Source: Periplaneta americana (Eukaryota; Arthropoda; Insecta; Blattodea; Blattidae). Taken from it: 64,000 nucleotides of DNA. The translations under genes were made by a program, and so were the position numbers. Position 1 is the stretch's first letter. Each line of letters opens with the position of its first letter. Below the pieces are notes generated by a model. That model saw nothing but the letters and a program-made list of their open reading frames with translations, did no database searches and had not been told where the DNA came from. Shown piece after piece: positions 9,835 to 21,608 of this stretch. The stretch is from the NCBI RefSeq assembly GCF_040183065.1, contig NC_091132.1, positions 162,152,602 to 162,216,601 on the forward strand, read 5' to 3'.

Positions 9835-11325
9835 CTTTCAACACTTGAATATATGTAATTGATTAATTAGCGGACTTACTCGTGTTATTTATGTAAGTTT
9901 GTGCGGCTTACAGCTGTTTCGGTGCTTCATCACACCATCCTCAGAGCCTACTAGATCTCGGCGTTATCTCGAAATTCTCTGCCTGTTATGTGGGTGCGTT
10001 TGATTGTTGAAAGGTGTTGAAAAGTGGAGGCAAATAGTGTGTGTGTACTGAAATTGATCTGTGTGTTGAGAATTTGATCGGGGTGTGTTTTAGTGTGTTT
10101 GTATATTTCGTATTGTTCTAGTGTGTTGAGTTTTTGGTTCTTGGGTTGTATGTGTAGGATTTCCATGTCCGCATTTATGTTATTGGATGTATGGCTGGCA
10201 TTGGTTATGTGATCGGCGTAAGTAGATGTATTGTGTCCTCTGGTTATTGCTTTAATATGTTCTTTGTAGCGTGTTTGGAATGATCTGCCTGTCTGTCCTA
10301 TGTAGAACTTGTTCAACTATTACATGTGAGTATGTATACACCTGTGTGGTCGTATTTATTTGTTTGTGTTTTTTGTGTGTAGAGATGTCTTTGTAGTGTG
10401 TTTTCTCTTCTGTATGCTATGTTGTATTTCTGCTTTCTGAATGAAGATGCGATCTTATGTGTGCTTTTGTTTTCATATGTTAGTTTGATGTATTTCTTGT
10501 GTTGTTGTGTTTGTGTTGTGTTTTGCATGTTTTTTGATTTTGTTAAGTTTTTGTTTTGTCTTTCTTATGATGTTGTCTATTATGTTTGGATTGTAACCGT
10601 TTTCTTGTGCTATGTATTTGATTGTGTTCACTTCTTCATTGTAATGTTGTTGGTTCATGGGTATGTTGAGTAATCTGTGTACCATTGTCCTGAATGCAGC
10701 ATGTTTGTGTTGTATGGGGTAGTTAGATGTGTTGTGTATGTGTGGTGGTGGTTGGTTTTATGTATGTTTTGAAAGTGTGTTTGTTGTCAATTTTTGTTAT
10801 GGTGATGTCTAGGAAATTTATGGAGTTATTGTTTTCAAGTTCTAATGTGTATTGAAGTTTTGGGTGTAATTTGTTTATGTATTGGTGTAGTTTGTGTATT
10901 TGTCTTTTGTTTCCTTTGCATAGTATGAGTATGTCGTCTACGTATCTGTGCCAGTATATTATGTTGTCTACATATTGTTGTGTTCATTGTTGAGTATATG
11001 TTTGTTCTATGTTGTGTAAAAATATCTCTGCTACTATGCTAGATATGGGTGATCCCATTGGCAATCCTTCTGTTTGGGTGTAGTATTTGTTGTTGTGTGT
11101 GAAATAGTTTTGCTTTGTTATGATGGCTGTGATTTGGATGATTTCTTGGATGTGTTCTTGTGGTGTGTTGTTGTCTATGAGCATTTGTTTTGGTATCTGG
11201 AATGTGTCTTGTATTGGTATTTTAGTGTATAAGTTAGTGATATCGAAAGATGCTAGTGTTGCACTGTGTGGTATGTGTTGTTGTTTTGTTTTGTTGACTA
11301 GGTCTATAGACTTTTCTAATGTTGC
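9835..11325 (-). mobile_element. Penelope-like element, 5'-truncated, minus strand
   Basis: Read on the minus strand it has the reverse transcriptase core: SFDITNLYTKIP (motif A), TEGLPMGSPISSIVAEIFL (motif B) near 11040-11100, and RYVDDILIL (motif C, codons at about 10930-10944). The connecting region follows (MVHRLLNIPM), then GIY-YIG with FYIGQTGRSFQTRY (9951-10316). One in-frame TGA lies between motifs B and C, with others downstream. The 5' end stops within the RT. The 3' region has CTGAGGA-stem-GAAAC at 9916-9944 (reversed). Exact ends are not resolved. Confidence 0.85.
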
Positions 11326-11329
11326 AACA

Positions 11330-13036
11330 CTAAATAAACATAAAAACTTCGTGAATTTTCTTTGTTAAAACACATCACAGAGTACAAATAATACAACAAT
11401 TTTAGGTTCCAATATTCACTGAAAATTAAAGTCCGTGCGAACTTTCTAATGTGGCAAAACTGACGGCCCACACTGTGGCAATTTGGCAGATTTAAACTTT
11501 TTTTCTTTTTTGCCCCGCCAAAAGTGCCGTTGTTTTGCTATCGGTTGTTATATGTGTCCTTGTTACGAGGCATTTTGCTGTATATGTTAGGAGTAAAAAA
11601 AAAATCAAGTCTTACGCAGTTTGTGTTCACTTATTGAAAAACCACAGCTTGCTAACACAAGGAAAGTAATAGCTAGCTTGAAATTTCTTTGATAAATGAA
11701 AATAATAAGGATAAAAAATACTGATGTCGGAACTAAAATCAAAGAAATATATTTGGATATTCTGAATATGATGAATCTCGCTATTTCAAGTCGCAATAAA
11801 GTGAAATCTTTTTCGTATTTCATGTTGTATGTATGGTACATAGATTCTCTCTAAATGACTCCAACCATTCTGAATAACCAATAAATAATTATTATATTAT
11901 GTTTATGTGGCCAACATTGATGTAAGTATATTCAGAAATATCTTGGTTATTACCAATTGAAATTTCCTGTCTTACCTTCAACACAATAAATGTCATTTCC
12001 TAACATAAAACTAAATAATTGAAAGAAAGATATTGATTTCACCTGATCTGAACAATTACTTGATTTTGTCACAAAACTGGTAAAAAATACGGTTTCCTTT
12101 CATTTGAATTTCACGAGGATCCAAAATTTTAATAAAATTGTTATGTGTATTAACAAATAGTGCCATCTTCCATCGTTCGATAAAGTTTATTGTCTTTTCA
12201 TTAGATGATGCTTTCTGATCATGCCACACACTACATGTAAATAAGGTTACCTGTTTATGTCTTCAATGAGCTGCCTGAATTTCATCTTTCGTTATTAGGG
12301 AAAAGTTCTTCGCAAAATCAACCTGCATAACGACCTCATTTTCTTTAACCTTCTTTTCTCAGGAATGAAAATATTCATATTGTTTCTTCTTTATCCAACG
12401 TATCTTTTAAATGCTGATAACAGTGACAACTGATTCTCTGGTTCTTCGACAATTTGAGGGAAATTTTTGTCCCTCCACTATCTCCACTCCATTGCCTCCG
12501 TGGCAAGATTTCATCTTGATTGACATCAGTTAACAAATGCTACAGGTCTTGTATAAACAGACCGAATTTTCCATTCATGCATTTGTCGTTACTGTATGCT
12601 GTATGGTCCATATTCCGGATCTTTTTATAACCTCCTGGATTTACAGTTATAATATCAGCATTTATAGTATTTACTAGATTTTTTTCTGCCGTATCTTTTT
12701 ATCTGCCATGGATTCAGTATCTTCAAATATCTTACAATTCTTCACAAAGACGAAAAAATTCCAGGTTCCATGCTTCAATCTATTTCAAGTTAAGAATCTT
12801 TTCAAGCAGCTGGATCGATCTGTGTTACTTATTATGTTATAGTAAAATTGAATAAGTGCAATTTGCATGTTTGGAAGCAAAGCCTTTATTTTACACTTCT
12901 TATGTGAAAAGAACAAGCAATTTGTGTCTACGTATTTTTGTGGACCTGTACAGATCTCATGCACAAATTTGCAAGTTTGAAAATTTGGTTCAAATAATTA
13001 TCTAAATTTCTCGTCATTATTTACTTACTTTTCCAG
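11330..13036. other. intron 3 of gene 1
   Basis: 11330-11475 is the repeat unit noted at 9585. A 78-codon frame on the minus strand (11605-11841) has hydrophobic stretches but no recognisable family and no paralogue support. 12400-13036 aligns with 37850-38040 plus 38780-39166 of gene 2. No gene seen. Confidence 0.5.
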
Positions 13037-13119
13037 GAAGATTTGTTCGATGTTGACAGAGTTCAGCAAGAACTCAAAGCTGAAATCTCTTCAAAGGAGG
13101 ATGAAGTGTTCCCTGAGAG
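13037..13119 (+). CDS. zinc-finger gene 1, third coding exon
   Basis: Eighty-three bases between a CAG acceptor and a GTGAGT donor: 27 codons, then two bases that complete an Arg codon with the first base of the finger exon (phase 2). It reads EDLFDVDRVQQELKAEISSK and ends EDEVFPE-R. Genes 2 and 3 have the same length and splice phase at 39167 and 52176. In genes 2 and 3 LKAE is HKAE, so that psi-K-x-E motif is specific to gene 1. It is an acidic spacer before the finger domain. Confidence 0.8.
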
Positions 13120-13213
13120 GTGAGTGAATTGTGCTGGTTATGCTTCTTTCAGTCTTTGACAACTTCATTTAATGAAGTCTGACATAAATTTTATAAGGCT
13201 TAAATTAATAATA

Positions 13214-14181
13214 CAGTAAAACCTCCATAAGACACGCCCGCTTATTTCGCTATCCCGTGTAATACGCTTTTTTGTCCGGTCCCTGCACATTTCATATTTA
13301 ACGCCTTTATAAAATACCCCGTTTGTTGCGCTCAAGTCCTGCATAATACGCTGTTTTTGTGGAATATTTTTTATGTAATTTTCAGCAATGTACTGTAACA
13401 GCAATGAAACATCTTGGTCACTGAACTCACAGGTGCCATTAACCTGAAAAGTTTTGGTATTCGACCCTTTACCTGCACATTTAAACCTTCAAACTTCTTG
13501 TTACGCTCTCTTATTCGACTCTTTACCTGCGTGCTTAAAGCCTACACACAGTTACAATACCTCACCCTCTTGCTAACCATCTCTCTCAAACAGCATTCCT
13601 CACTCGGCCGTAATAAAATTCTGGAAATTTCTGATGGGCAGTTTGTTGTCCTTTAGTGTATTGAAGTGTCTGGGAATGTGATTACAATGAGTGTTAAACG
13701 AAAAGCGCTTTCTCTGTCGGAAAAATTGGAAATCTTACGAAAGTACGATGAGAACAGTACTCTTCCTCAGAAACAACTCTCTGATTCATTAGGAATCCCA
13801 TCATCGATATTAAGAATGGTAATAAAAAATCGCGACTCTATCACTACAGTTACGACGTTGTCGGGAGGATATAACCGCAGGAAACTGAAGTGTGGTAAAT
13901 GTGAGGACTTGGAGAACACGCACACGGCAAACAACTATAAATTACTTTTTTTCCGAAAGAATTAAGTACAATATATATCGTAAATGTCTTTGACGTACAG
14001 TACAGTAATTACATAATGGAGTAATACTATATTACCTTTCATTAATCATGTATTTCAATAAAGAAAAATGCTAATAGATACTGTATATAAGTCATAATTA
14101 TTATACCCGCCAATACTCCGTCCCGGTTAATACTTGGTTTACACCCGGTCCCTTGAACAGCATCTTATCGGGGTTGTACTG
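13214..14181 (+). mobile_element. pogo/Tigger-type element with truncated transposase
   Basis: 968 bases between TA duplications (13212-13213 and 14182-14183). The ends are CAGTAAAACCTCCATAAGAC and, inward from the right, CAGTACAACCCCGATAAGAT. Gene 2's intron at 39345-39365 is an uninterrupted empty site (AATACTATATCAGCTGCC). Only the transposase N terminus remains, so it is non-autonomous. Confidence 0.88.
13687..13965 (+). pseudogene. pogo-type transposase N-terminal helix-turn-helix fragment
   Basis: From the ATG at 13687 it reads MSVKRKALSLSEKLEILRKY, then LPQKQLSDSLGIPSSILR and KNRDSI. That is the CENP-B/pogo N-terminal DNA-binding domain. The frame ends 93 codons in, with no second DNA-binding domain and no DDE catalytic core. 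The remaining domain could still bind the element's ends; no expression evidence is visible. Confidence 0.8.
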
Positions 14182-14893
14182 TATCTGCTGCCTTATTATT
14201 CTGCTGTCCTGTGGGAACCATGATTTCTCAACGTGTAGGATCATATGGCATTACTTTGATTGGTAACATTTCTACTGCAGCTGCAATCCCTATGAGTCGA
14301 GCTAGTTGACTATTTTTTGTTCTGTGCAATTCGAGTGCGTAAAAGTTCCGACGACTTTTTATTCACCTGGTACATATATTTTTACAACCATTGCTTGGTT
14401 GCATCTGTTCATCTCCCCCTTCGTACTTCGCTGCAGTGTAGCATTGTGTCCGCTTCAGGTTATCATATTATGAATGCAAGCATCTTCATCTTAAATAGCT
14501 ATTTGTTATTGATATTGTTCCATGATCTTTGAAGCATATCCTTGGATGTGCTGTGGAAGTAAATGCTTCTACTCCATACCTATTAATTAATATATCTAGG
14601 TAGTGAAGATGGCGTTTAACACGGCACACCATTTAGACAAAATCTTCGTGCAACTTAATTGAACATGGGTTTTCAATTCGATTTTTTTAGTATTCTCACC
14701 AGATTGCATGCATACACGCATTGAAAATTGAACAGTATAGGTATGGATTTAATCTAGCGTAATGTAGGCGACTGTATATGGAATGCCTGCAGTTCACTCA
14801 TGATGAGTACATTTCCATTTATAAAGCCAGAGATGTAGGAAATACATAACAGATTCAAATTCTTTTCCACATTGGAGAGAAATGAAACCTAAA

Positions 14894-14894
<1 letters not shown>

Positions 14895-14939
<45 letters not shown>

Positions 14940-14946
14940 GTTATTA
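14895..14946. repeat. (TTA)n microsatellite
   Basis: About 17 trinucleotide units with one TTG. The paralogous intron of gene 3 has the same array at 60543-60594. Confidence 0.95.
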
Positions 14947-14954
14947 TAAATAAA

Positions 14955-15998
14955 ACAATAAGTTCTAGCTGTCTTTTATTTGCGGATGATCTCAAAATCT
15001 TTCGTAAAATTAATAGTTTGGCTGATTGTCAAATTCTACAAAATGACATTAATTCAATTTCGCGATGGTCTGTTGAAAGTGGAATGAAAATTAATCTATC
15101 CAAAACTTTTGTGATTTCCTTCTCACGGAAAACTACTTCCTTAAATTTTAACTATTCTCTTAGTAATGTCATAATTACTAAGAAAAATAGTATTAGAGAT
15201 CTTGGTGTCATACTTGATTCAAAATTATATTTCCATCATCATGTGCAATATATTTATACCATTCATTAAGAATGCTTGGTCTAATTAGATGTATAACTTA
15301 TTCTTTTTCTATTCCGATGTGTCTCTTAATTTTATACTATACAATGGTTAGATCCAAGCTTGAATATGCATCTGTTGTATGGAACTCCATTACTTCCACT
15401 GAGTTGGAGAGTAGTCAAAGAAAATTTATTTCCTTGTGTTCATATATATTTTTACCAAATTCCGATGACTATAAATGTGAGATTAACTGTAAATATTTTA
15501 ACTGCTGCAGTTTATTTGCCAGACGTCAAGATCTTGATTATTTATTTTTTTGTAAAGTCATTAAGGGTGATATTGATTGTGAATCCTTCATAAGCAATAT
15601 CAGTCTTCGTATTCCTGCTAAGGGTTTAAGATTTCATAACATTTTTATAATAGAAATTCAAAATCTCTCTCTCCGGTCTGCAGATGTATAAAATATGCTA
15701 ATTTGCATGGATTAAGCTTGGATCCATTTAATGTGTATTATACACCTTTTGAGTTTATCATGATATATCCTTACTTGTTATTTATTGTTAGATATTGCTA
15801 TTTATTTTGTTGCATTTGGTCAAAGATTATTGATGACTATTATATTGATTGTATTCCATCTCACTGCCATTTCTGTCATTCTCATCATCATTTCCTCTGT
15901 TTTGTTTTGTATCTTTTTTTAAACTGTAATTGGCCTTGTGCTGTTGTTGTGCACGTTAAAATGCTAAATAAATAATTAAATAAATAAATAAATAAATT
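14955..15998 (+). mobile_element. LINE 3' part with (AAAT)n tail
   Basis: A 5'-truncated non-LTR retrotransposon. The frame reads LLFADDLKIF (RT motif C) at about 14975, then NSISRWSVESGMKINLSKT, RDLGVILDSKL and MVRSKLEYASVVWNSIT. These motifs fit Jockey/CR1-group RT and its C-terminal region. A stop at 15267 separates two long open stretches (15018-15269 and 15272-15691). It ends in an AAATAAATAAAT tail at 15965-15998. Not functional. Confidence 0.75.
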
Positions 15999-16002
15999 AT
16001 AA

Positions 16003-16050
<48 letters not shown>
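16003..16050. repeat. (TTA)n microsatellite
   Basis: Uninterrupted ATT/TTA array between two LINE fragments. Confidence 0.95.
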
Positions 16051-16680
16051 GTGCTCCAGCTTGGTGGTTGGGTGAAGGGCTAACAACCCATCACCATAAA
16101 AAAACAACTTTTTACGAATCCCTACAATAAGGTTTTGAGATTTGGCACTTGGAACGTAACTAGTGGCATGTAGCACGTATGGGCAAATCCAGAAACGCAT
16201 ATAGAGTGTTAGCTGGGAGACCGGAGGGAAAAAGACCTTTGGGGAGGCCGAGACGTAGATTTTTATTTTTATTTTATTGGGTTATTTTACGACGCTGTAT
16301 CAACATCTAGGTTATTTAGCGTATGAATGAAATGAAGGTGATAATGCCGGTGAAATGAGTCCGGGGTCCAGCACCGAAAGTTACCCAGCATTTGCTCGTA
16401 TTAGGTTGAGGGAAAACCCCGGAAAAAACCTCAACCAGGTCACTTGCCCCGACAGGGATTCGAACCCGGGCCACCTGGTTTCGCGGCCAGACGCGCTGAC
16501 CGTTACTCCACAGGTGTGGACTCGAGACGTAGGTGGGAGGATAATATTAAAATGGAATTGAGGGAGGTGGGATATGATGATAGAGACTGGATTAATCTTG
16601 CACAGGATAGGGACGGATGGCGGGCTTATGTGAGGGCGGCAATGAACCTTCGGGTTCCTTAAAAGCCATTTGTAAGTAAG
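16051..16680 (+). mobile_element. internally deleted LINE, interrupted by a SINE
   Basis: 16051-16160 resembles the 5' coding start of a LINE, with a broken WHLERN/GTWNV-like endonuclease opening near 16140. It is joined directly near 16160 to the extreme C-terminal region (HVARMG, then GRPRR, DLREVGYDDRDWI-like, MNLRVP stop), and GTAAGTAAG follows. Everything between is missing. The SINE at 16259-16522 then inserted in the C-terminal part. Same family as 17780-19195, 44372-44708 and 62743-62833. Confidence 0.65.
16259..16522 (-). mobile_element. tRNA-headed SINE, minus strand
   Basis: Flanked by the 10-base duplication CGAGACGTAG (16249-16258, 16523-16532). Read on the minus strand it has a tRNA-like head with box B GGTTCGAATCC, a GGTTTTTTCCGGGGTTTTCC central motif, and an A-rich tail. 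Same family as 40530-40791. The 68-codon frame across it is not a gene. Confidence 0.88.
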
Positions 16681-16716
16681 TATTATTATTATTATTATTA
16701 TTACTATTACCATTAC

Positions 16717-16757
<41 letters not shown>

Positions 16758-16758
16758 G

Positions 16759-16801
<43 letters not shown>

Positions 16802-16813
16802 GTTATTATTCGA
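16680..16813. repeat. (TTA)n microsatellite, long and imperfect
   Basis: About 130 bases of ATT units with a few ACC/GCA interruptions. Long poly-Ile or poly-Asn frames through it are artefacts. Confidence 0.95.
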
Positions 16814-17647
16814 TGTTGCCATGTGGTTGTTTTGATACAAATGTAACTGTTAGTTCTGTGAAGAAATTTTACAATTCTAAATTTCAATTTCTTGGATCAA
16901 ATTTCTGCACATTTTGAGGACAAAAATAAAATTCTTGTTGTATTTTATTTACATAATACACTGTTCTCCTAAATAGAATGAGCATTTTCGGAATTAAATC
17001 AATGGCTTTCCCAAAAACATACTTTGAAATATTTCGTCTATTTGTAGTCTCCTAAGGAGGCAAAAACGAGCAAAATTGTGTTAAACTTTGTTTGAAATAT
17101 CTCAATAAGTCTAAATTAATGCCATTACTTATAGTTCAGCCTGTAAATATATACGTGTATATAATCAATTCCTCTTGTAAATACTAAACTATGAGCCGAT
17201 TTGGCCAGGCTTATTTAACTTTGTCACTTCAAGTCTTTCTAATCGACACTTAAACAGAAATTGAAATTCACCAACACAAATTGAGATTTAAGCTATCATT
17301 AAACTACATCTAAGTTAATTGGTCAATATTTGGTCATTTAAATAACTAATCCTGTATTAACGACAGGAATTTTCATCATTGTGATTAGAAAGATGGGCTT
17401 TATTTATTTGAAAACAAAGATTTCTGACGATGGCCGAGGATAATTTCCAAAGGAGAAGATTATTTTAATGCATTGTACGGAAAATATTTTCAAAGGCTGT
17501 TTAGTCTAAGCAACACATAAGCATTCTATATTTTGAATACTGCAGAACATGATTTAGAATTTATAACTGATAGTTAAGCACGGCACTTCATAATTTTATT
17601 TAAATTATACAATTATTGAAACTTAATCCATCTTTGGTTGTCTAAAA
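16814..17647. other. intron 4 of gene 1, shared with gene 3
   Basis: No gene seen. It aligns along its length with 60600-61560 in gene 3's intron; the truncated SINE at 60773 is absent here. Confidence 0.7.
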
Positions 17648-17724
17648 CAGTGGCTCCCAACTTTTTTGACTGACGACACACCCTACTGAATGTTCACTGT
17701 ATCGCAACACACTTATTTGTTTTT

Positions 17725-17730
17725 AATAAC

Positions 17731-17780
<50 letters not shown>
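17725..17780. repeat. (AAT)n microsatellite
   Basis: AAT array at the 5' edge of the nested LINE. A shorter one follows its 3' end at 19198-19238; this second array probably derives from the LINE tail. Confidence 0.9.
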
Positions 17781-17782
<2 letters not shown>

Positions 17783-19195
17783 GACAGGAAGCAAATCGTA
17801 CACTTAGGAATAAAAAGAGAGATTACTTGAAGGAAGAACTGAATGAGTTAGAAACAAATAGTAAAAATAAATACATTAGAGATTTATATAAGGGCATAAA
17901 GGAATTCAAGAATGGATATCAGGCGAAGATAAACATGATCAAGGATGAGAATTGTGACTTGCTTGCAGACTCTCATTCATTACTGAACAGATGGAAAATC
18001 CATTTTGGGCAACTTCTAAATATACATAGGCCAAATAGAAATGATCGGAACGAAATTGAAATAAAAACTGCTGAGCCATTTATACCCGAACCCACACCTT
18101 CTGAAGTCGAAATTGCGATAGAAAAATCTAAAAATTATGTCTCCAGCAGAATTAAAACAAGAGGGTGGAAGCGCATTATCTAACAAAATGTATAAGCTTG
18201 TACTTGCTATATGGGAAAAGGAAATTGTACCAGAGCAGTGGAAGGTGTCCATAATCGTACCTATCTTTAAGAAGGGGGACAAGACTAACTATAGTAACTT
18301 TCGAGGAATATCACTTTTGTTGACGTCATACAAAATTTTGTCCAATATTATTTTGAGAAGATATTTTGTATTCGACAGATATTGGAGAAAAAATTGGGAG
18401 TATAAGGATACAGTGCATCAGTTATTCATAAATCTCAAAAAAGGCATACGACTCGGTTAAGAGAAAAGTTTTATATGATATTGTTATTGAATTATTTTGT
18501 TATTCTCATGACGAGAATATTGTACGAAATGCAAATAAAAAAATTGGAAATTTATCCTTTGAAGAGGTGGAAAAATTCAAATACCTGGGAGCAACAGTAG
18601 CAAATATAATTGATACTCGGGAGCAAATTAAACACTGATTAATATGAGAAATGCCTGTTATTATTCGGTTGAGAAGCTTTTGTCATTCAGTCTGCTGTCA
18701 AAAAATCTGAAAGTTAAAATTTATAAAACAATTATATTACCGATTGTTCTGTATGGTTGTGAAACTTGGAATCTCACTTTGAGAGAGGAACATAGGTTGC
18801 GGATGTTTGAGAATAAGTTGCTTAGGGAAATATTTGGGCCTAAGAGGGTTGAAGTTACAGGAGAATTGAGAAAGTTATACAATACAGAACTCCACGCATA
18901 TTATTATTCACTTAACATAATTAGGAACATTAAATCCAGGCGTTTGAGATGGGCAGGGCATGTAGCACGTATGGGCGAATCCAGAAATGCATATAGAGTG
19001 TTAGTTGTGAGGCCGAAGCGAAAAAGACCTTTGCGGAGGCCGAGACGTAGATGGGAATATAATATTAAAATAGATTTGAGGGAGGTGAGATATATTGATA
19101 GATATTGGATTGATCTTGCTCAGGATAGGGACCTATGTCGGGCTTATATGCTGGTGGCAATGAATCTCCGGGTTCCTTAAATGCCAGTAAGTATG
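17780..19195 (+). mobile_element. RTE-like LINE, RT core deleted
   Basis: From 17827 it reads a pre-RT region, then WEKEIVPEQWKVSIIVPIFK and NFRGISLL (RT palm start) to about 18460. It jumps past the catalytic FADD motif to GNLSFEEVEKFKYLGATV near 18550. The C-terminal part is one frame, 18644-19180 (IVLYGCETWNL, RLRWAGHVARMGESRNAYRV, stop after MNLRVP). The internal deletion removes the polymerase active site. It lies inside the hAT, so it is younger. Confidence 0.8.
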
Positions 19196-19197
19196 TA

Positions 19198-19229
<32 letters not shown>

Positions 19230-19832
19230 TAATAACAGCCATTGCTTTTATTCTGGAGAAAAAAGATGGTGAAATACTATATAGAATATTTTGTAGCGAT
19301 CAGAGAGATGATTACTGTTCACTGCACTGGAATTTTGTTTTTTGAAACTCCTTTTCGTCCAACTAAGACTTTCAAAATCTAAGCGGAATTCAAAGAAAAA
19401 TTACATTAATAACATAGTTATTCACGCATATTTCGGTTTCAGGATGATAAATGCTAGAAAAAGGTGCCAGAAGGCCGTTCAAACGCGTTCCGCCAGAAGG
19501 AAAACGCTACTAATAACTTCTTTGTAATGTCAGACATCCAGTTTTGTAGATAGGTCGATGTTAACAAGTAGTCGAATATTACACAAAAAAAAGCAGCAAC
19601 TGGAACGGCATTTGTCATTAGAAAAATAATATAATTATGTGTCAAGAATCCCAAGCTACTTATACTGAATGTTCGATAAATGATTTTTAATATTTTTATT
19701 GAAAACTCACTAATTTAAATTAATGTGAAGTCTGCGCTTGGTGCATTGCATAGAGTTTTCCCTATATGTGGCTTTATGGTTGACAGAGCTACAAGTAAAT
19801 CATCCTCAAGGTACAACACTCTGTTCCTTTGT

Positions 19833-20161
19833 TTAGACTTCACTATTTTCGTGGTACAAAATGCTAATTAACACAATTATGACTTTCAAAACGGCAGTTA
19901 TAAATTTTTTTAAATTTATTCGGCACCATCGACTGATTTGACAAAACATGTCCTCATATAATACACTCGAGATTTTGTTTATATTCATCGCCACGCCATG
20001 TAAAACCAAATTGCAAATATTCATCAATATATTTACGAAACGTAGTTGTTTTTTGTGAACCCTGAAGGGAATTTTCGTTCACATTATTTGAATGAGCGCT
20101 ACTGTCATCTAACCCAGAACTTGATTGAGATTGTGTTTTTCGAAATAAAAATTGGTCCATG
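19833..20161 (-). pseudogene. hAT transposase N-terminal fragment
   Basis: Starts at an ATG at 20159-20161 (MDQFLFRKTQSQSSSG) and continues to RKYIDEYLQFGFTWRGDEYK. This matches the N terminus of hAT transposases whose next segment is a BED-type zinc finger, which is degraded here. The remainder appears in pieces down to about 19690. Not functional. Confidence 0.7.
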
Positions 20162-20603
20162 ATGAATTGTGAAAAAAGCACTTTTGATAAAATAATCCCA
20201 CTATGACCCGCTCACACGTATATACTGACACTGTTGAAAATATTCTTACGATTCTGATATCTGTTTATTACTAAGTGGGAAGAGTAAAGGAATTACTAAG
20301 CATTTTTGCACTGTTCACTTACATTGAATTATCGCCAGGCAGAAAAATTAAACTGAGCATTGTTGTAAGTGTTCAGTTTCATTGGTAAAATCTGTCTCAA
20401 AATAAAATGTACCATATCAAAGGTTTCCTTATAAATAAAAAAATGCGTTATGAAGAGACTTTCTGGATGGAATTAAATTTATTTTTCAATTTCAAAATTT
20501 CGCGATATACTTCATGGGGCTGCGCACCACACCGGTTGGGAACCCCTGGTCTAAAATACTGCAACTGTAGTAATATGAATAACATATTTATCATGAAGGC
20601 CTA

Positions 20604-21074
20604 CACTAAAAGCCAGGTTATGAACCGACTAAACAGGAAGTAGTTGGCAGGGAGAGAGGAAAGTGCGGATAACTTCTGCAGCGATGACACGTTGAGTGTG
20701 GGGTGTTAGAGGGGGGAAAGGAGTACGGAACTTTTCATTGGACCTCACATGCAAATGTCGTCTGCAAACGAAAATCTGGCAACGGAATCACGTAGACAGT
20801 GTAGCCAAACTTCCCAGCCCATTTGCAGTACCACGTGCATTACGAGTCGCATTTCGTACCAGCGTCATTAGCTCGTGCTTTCTTAAGAACAGTAATTTTA
20901 ATTACTAATATTGTTGATAGTGTTATCGAGAACTATATACAGTAATTATTTTAAAGATATCAGTGACAAATGCTGAATACGCTTTGAATCTCGCGCCACT
21001 CTGTGGTAACAGAGCTTATAAGGAAGCAACAGAACGTTGCTTCCGGTTTAGTTCATAACCAGGCTTTTAATATA
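20604..21074. mobile_element. unclassified TIR element
   Basis: Ends are inverted: left ACTAAAAGCCAGGTTATGAA, right (inward) ATTAAAAGCCTGGTTATGAA. It is absent from the matching place in gene 3 (near 61600). No coding capacity; the target duplication is too eroded to score because the next MITE inserted beside it. Confidence 0.6.
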
Positions 21075-21081
21075 GTTTTAC

Positions 21082-21264
21082 CACAGTCTAGTATATGCAG
21101 TCCCGAAGCTCAATACGTTGTAAATATGCAAACATTAGATAGTTGCTCACCACTAGGATCGCTAATATCGCCTCATTACAGGCAATGCAAAATAGAACCG
21201 TCACAGTCTATTGTTTCTAGCACCCTCAAATCTCAAGCTTCGTGACTGTATATAGTAGACTGTG
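21082..21264. mobile_element. 183-bp MITE of the 7-bp-TSD family
   Basis: Inverted termini CACAGTCTA...TAGACTGTG. Flanked by GTTTTAC and GTATTAC, the latter equal to the empty site in gene 3 (CTAGTATTACG near 61610). Same family as 742-2085. Confidence 0.85.
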
Positions 21265-21525
21265 GTATTACGTTTGAAGGCGTTGGAATAGCGCAAATCG
21301 ATCAAGTATTCCAATTTTGCTTGTTGCATGATATTTCATTCCTTCTATTTTGATATTATTCCGATTTTGCCTTAAATATTGCTGAAGACTTTGGAATGAG
21401 GTTTTCTTGCATTGCAATACCCTTGTACTTATTTCTAACCTTTCTTCTTTTCTTGTGAAGTGCACCCATCCGTGTTTTTCTTTTCGATTATTTTATTATG
21501 TTTTGAGGTTAGCTCTGTTCATGAC

Positions 21526-21527
<2 letters not shown>

Positions 21528-21576
<49 letters not shown>
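21528..21576. repeat. (TA)n microsatellite
   Basis: About 24 TA units. Confidence 0.95.
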
Positions 21577-21578
<2 letters not shown>

Positions 21579-21608
21579 TCACTGCTTTCAATAACAGGGC
21601 GCATGGCC

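Larger units (their letters stand above)
17648..20548 (-). mobile_element. hAT transposon with nested LINE
   Basis: Perfect 8-base target duplication GTCTAAAA (17640-17647 and 20549-20556). The termini are CAGTGGCTCCCAACTT and, inward from the right, CAGGGGTTCCCAACC. Gene 3's intron (about 61553-61570) is the uninterrupted empty site. Transposase remnants are on the minus strand near the right end; a LINE occupies 17780-19195. Same family as the remnant at 1-2385. Confidence 0.92.

Noticed and set aside
11605-11841. 78-codon minus-strand frame with membrane-like segments.
   Set aside because: No homology recognised and no counterpart in genes 2 or 3; expected by chance in AT-rich intron.
15703-15975. 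90-codon frame rich in Tyr, Phe and Cys after the LINE frame.
   Set aside because: It is the LINE's 3' untranslated region leading into its tail; no conserved motif.
16381-16887. 168-codon frame with poly-Ile, and others with poly-Asn (16592-16840, 26949-27215).
   Set aside because: Translations of (TTA)n and (AAT)n microsatellites.
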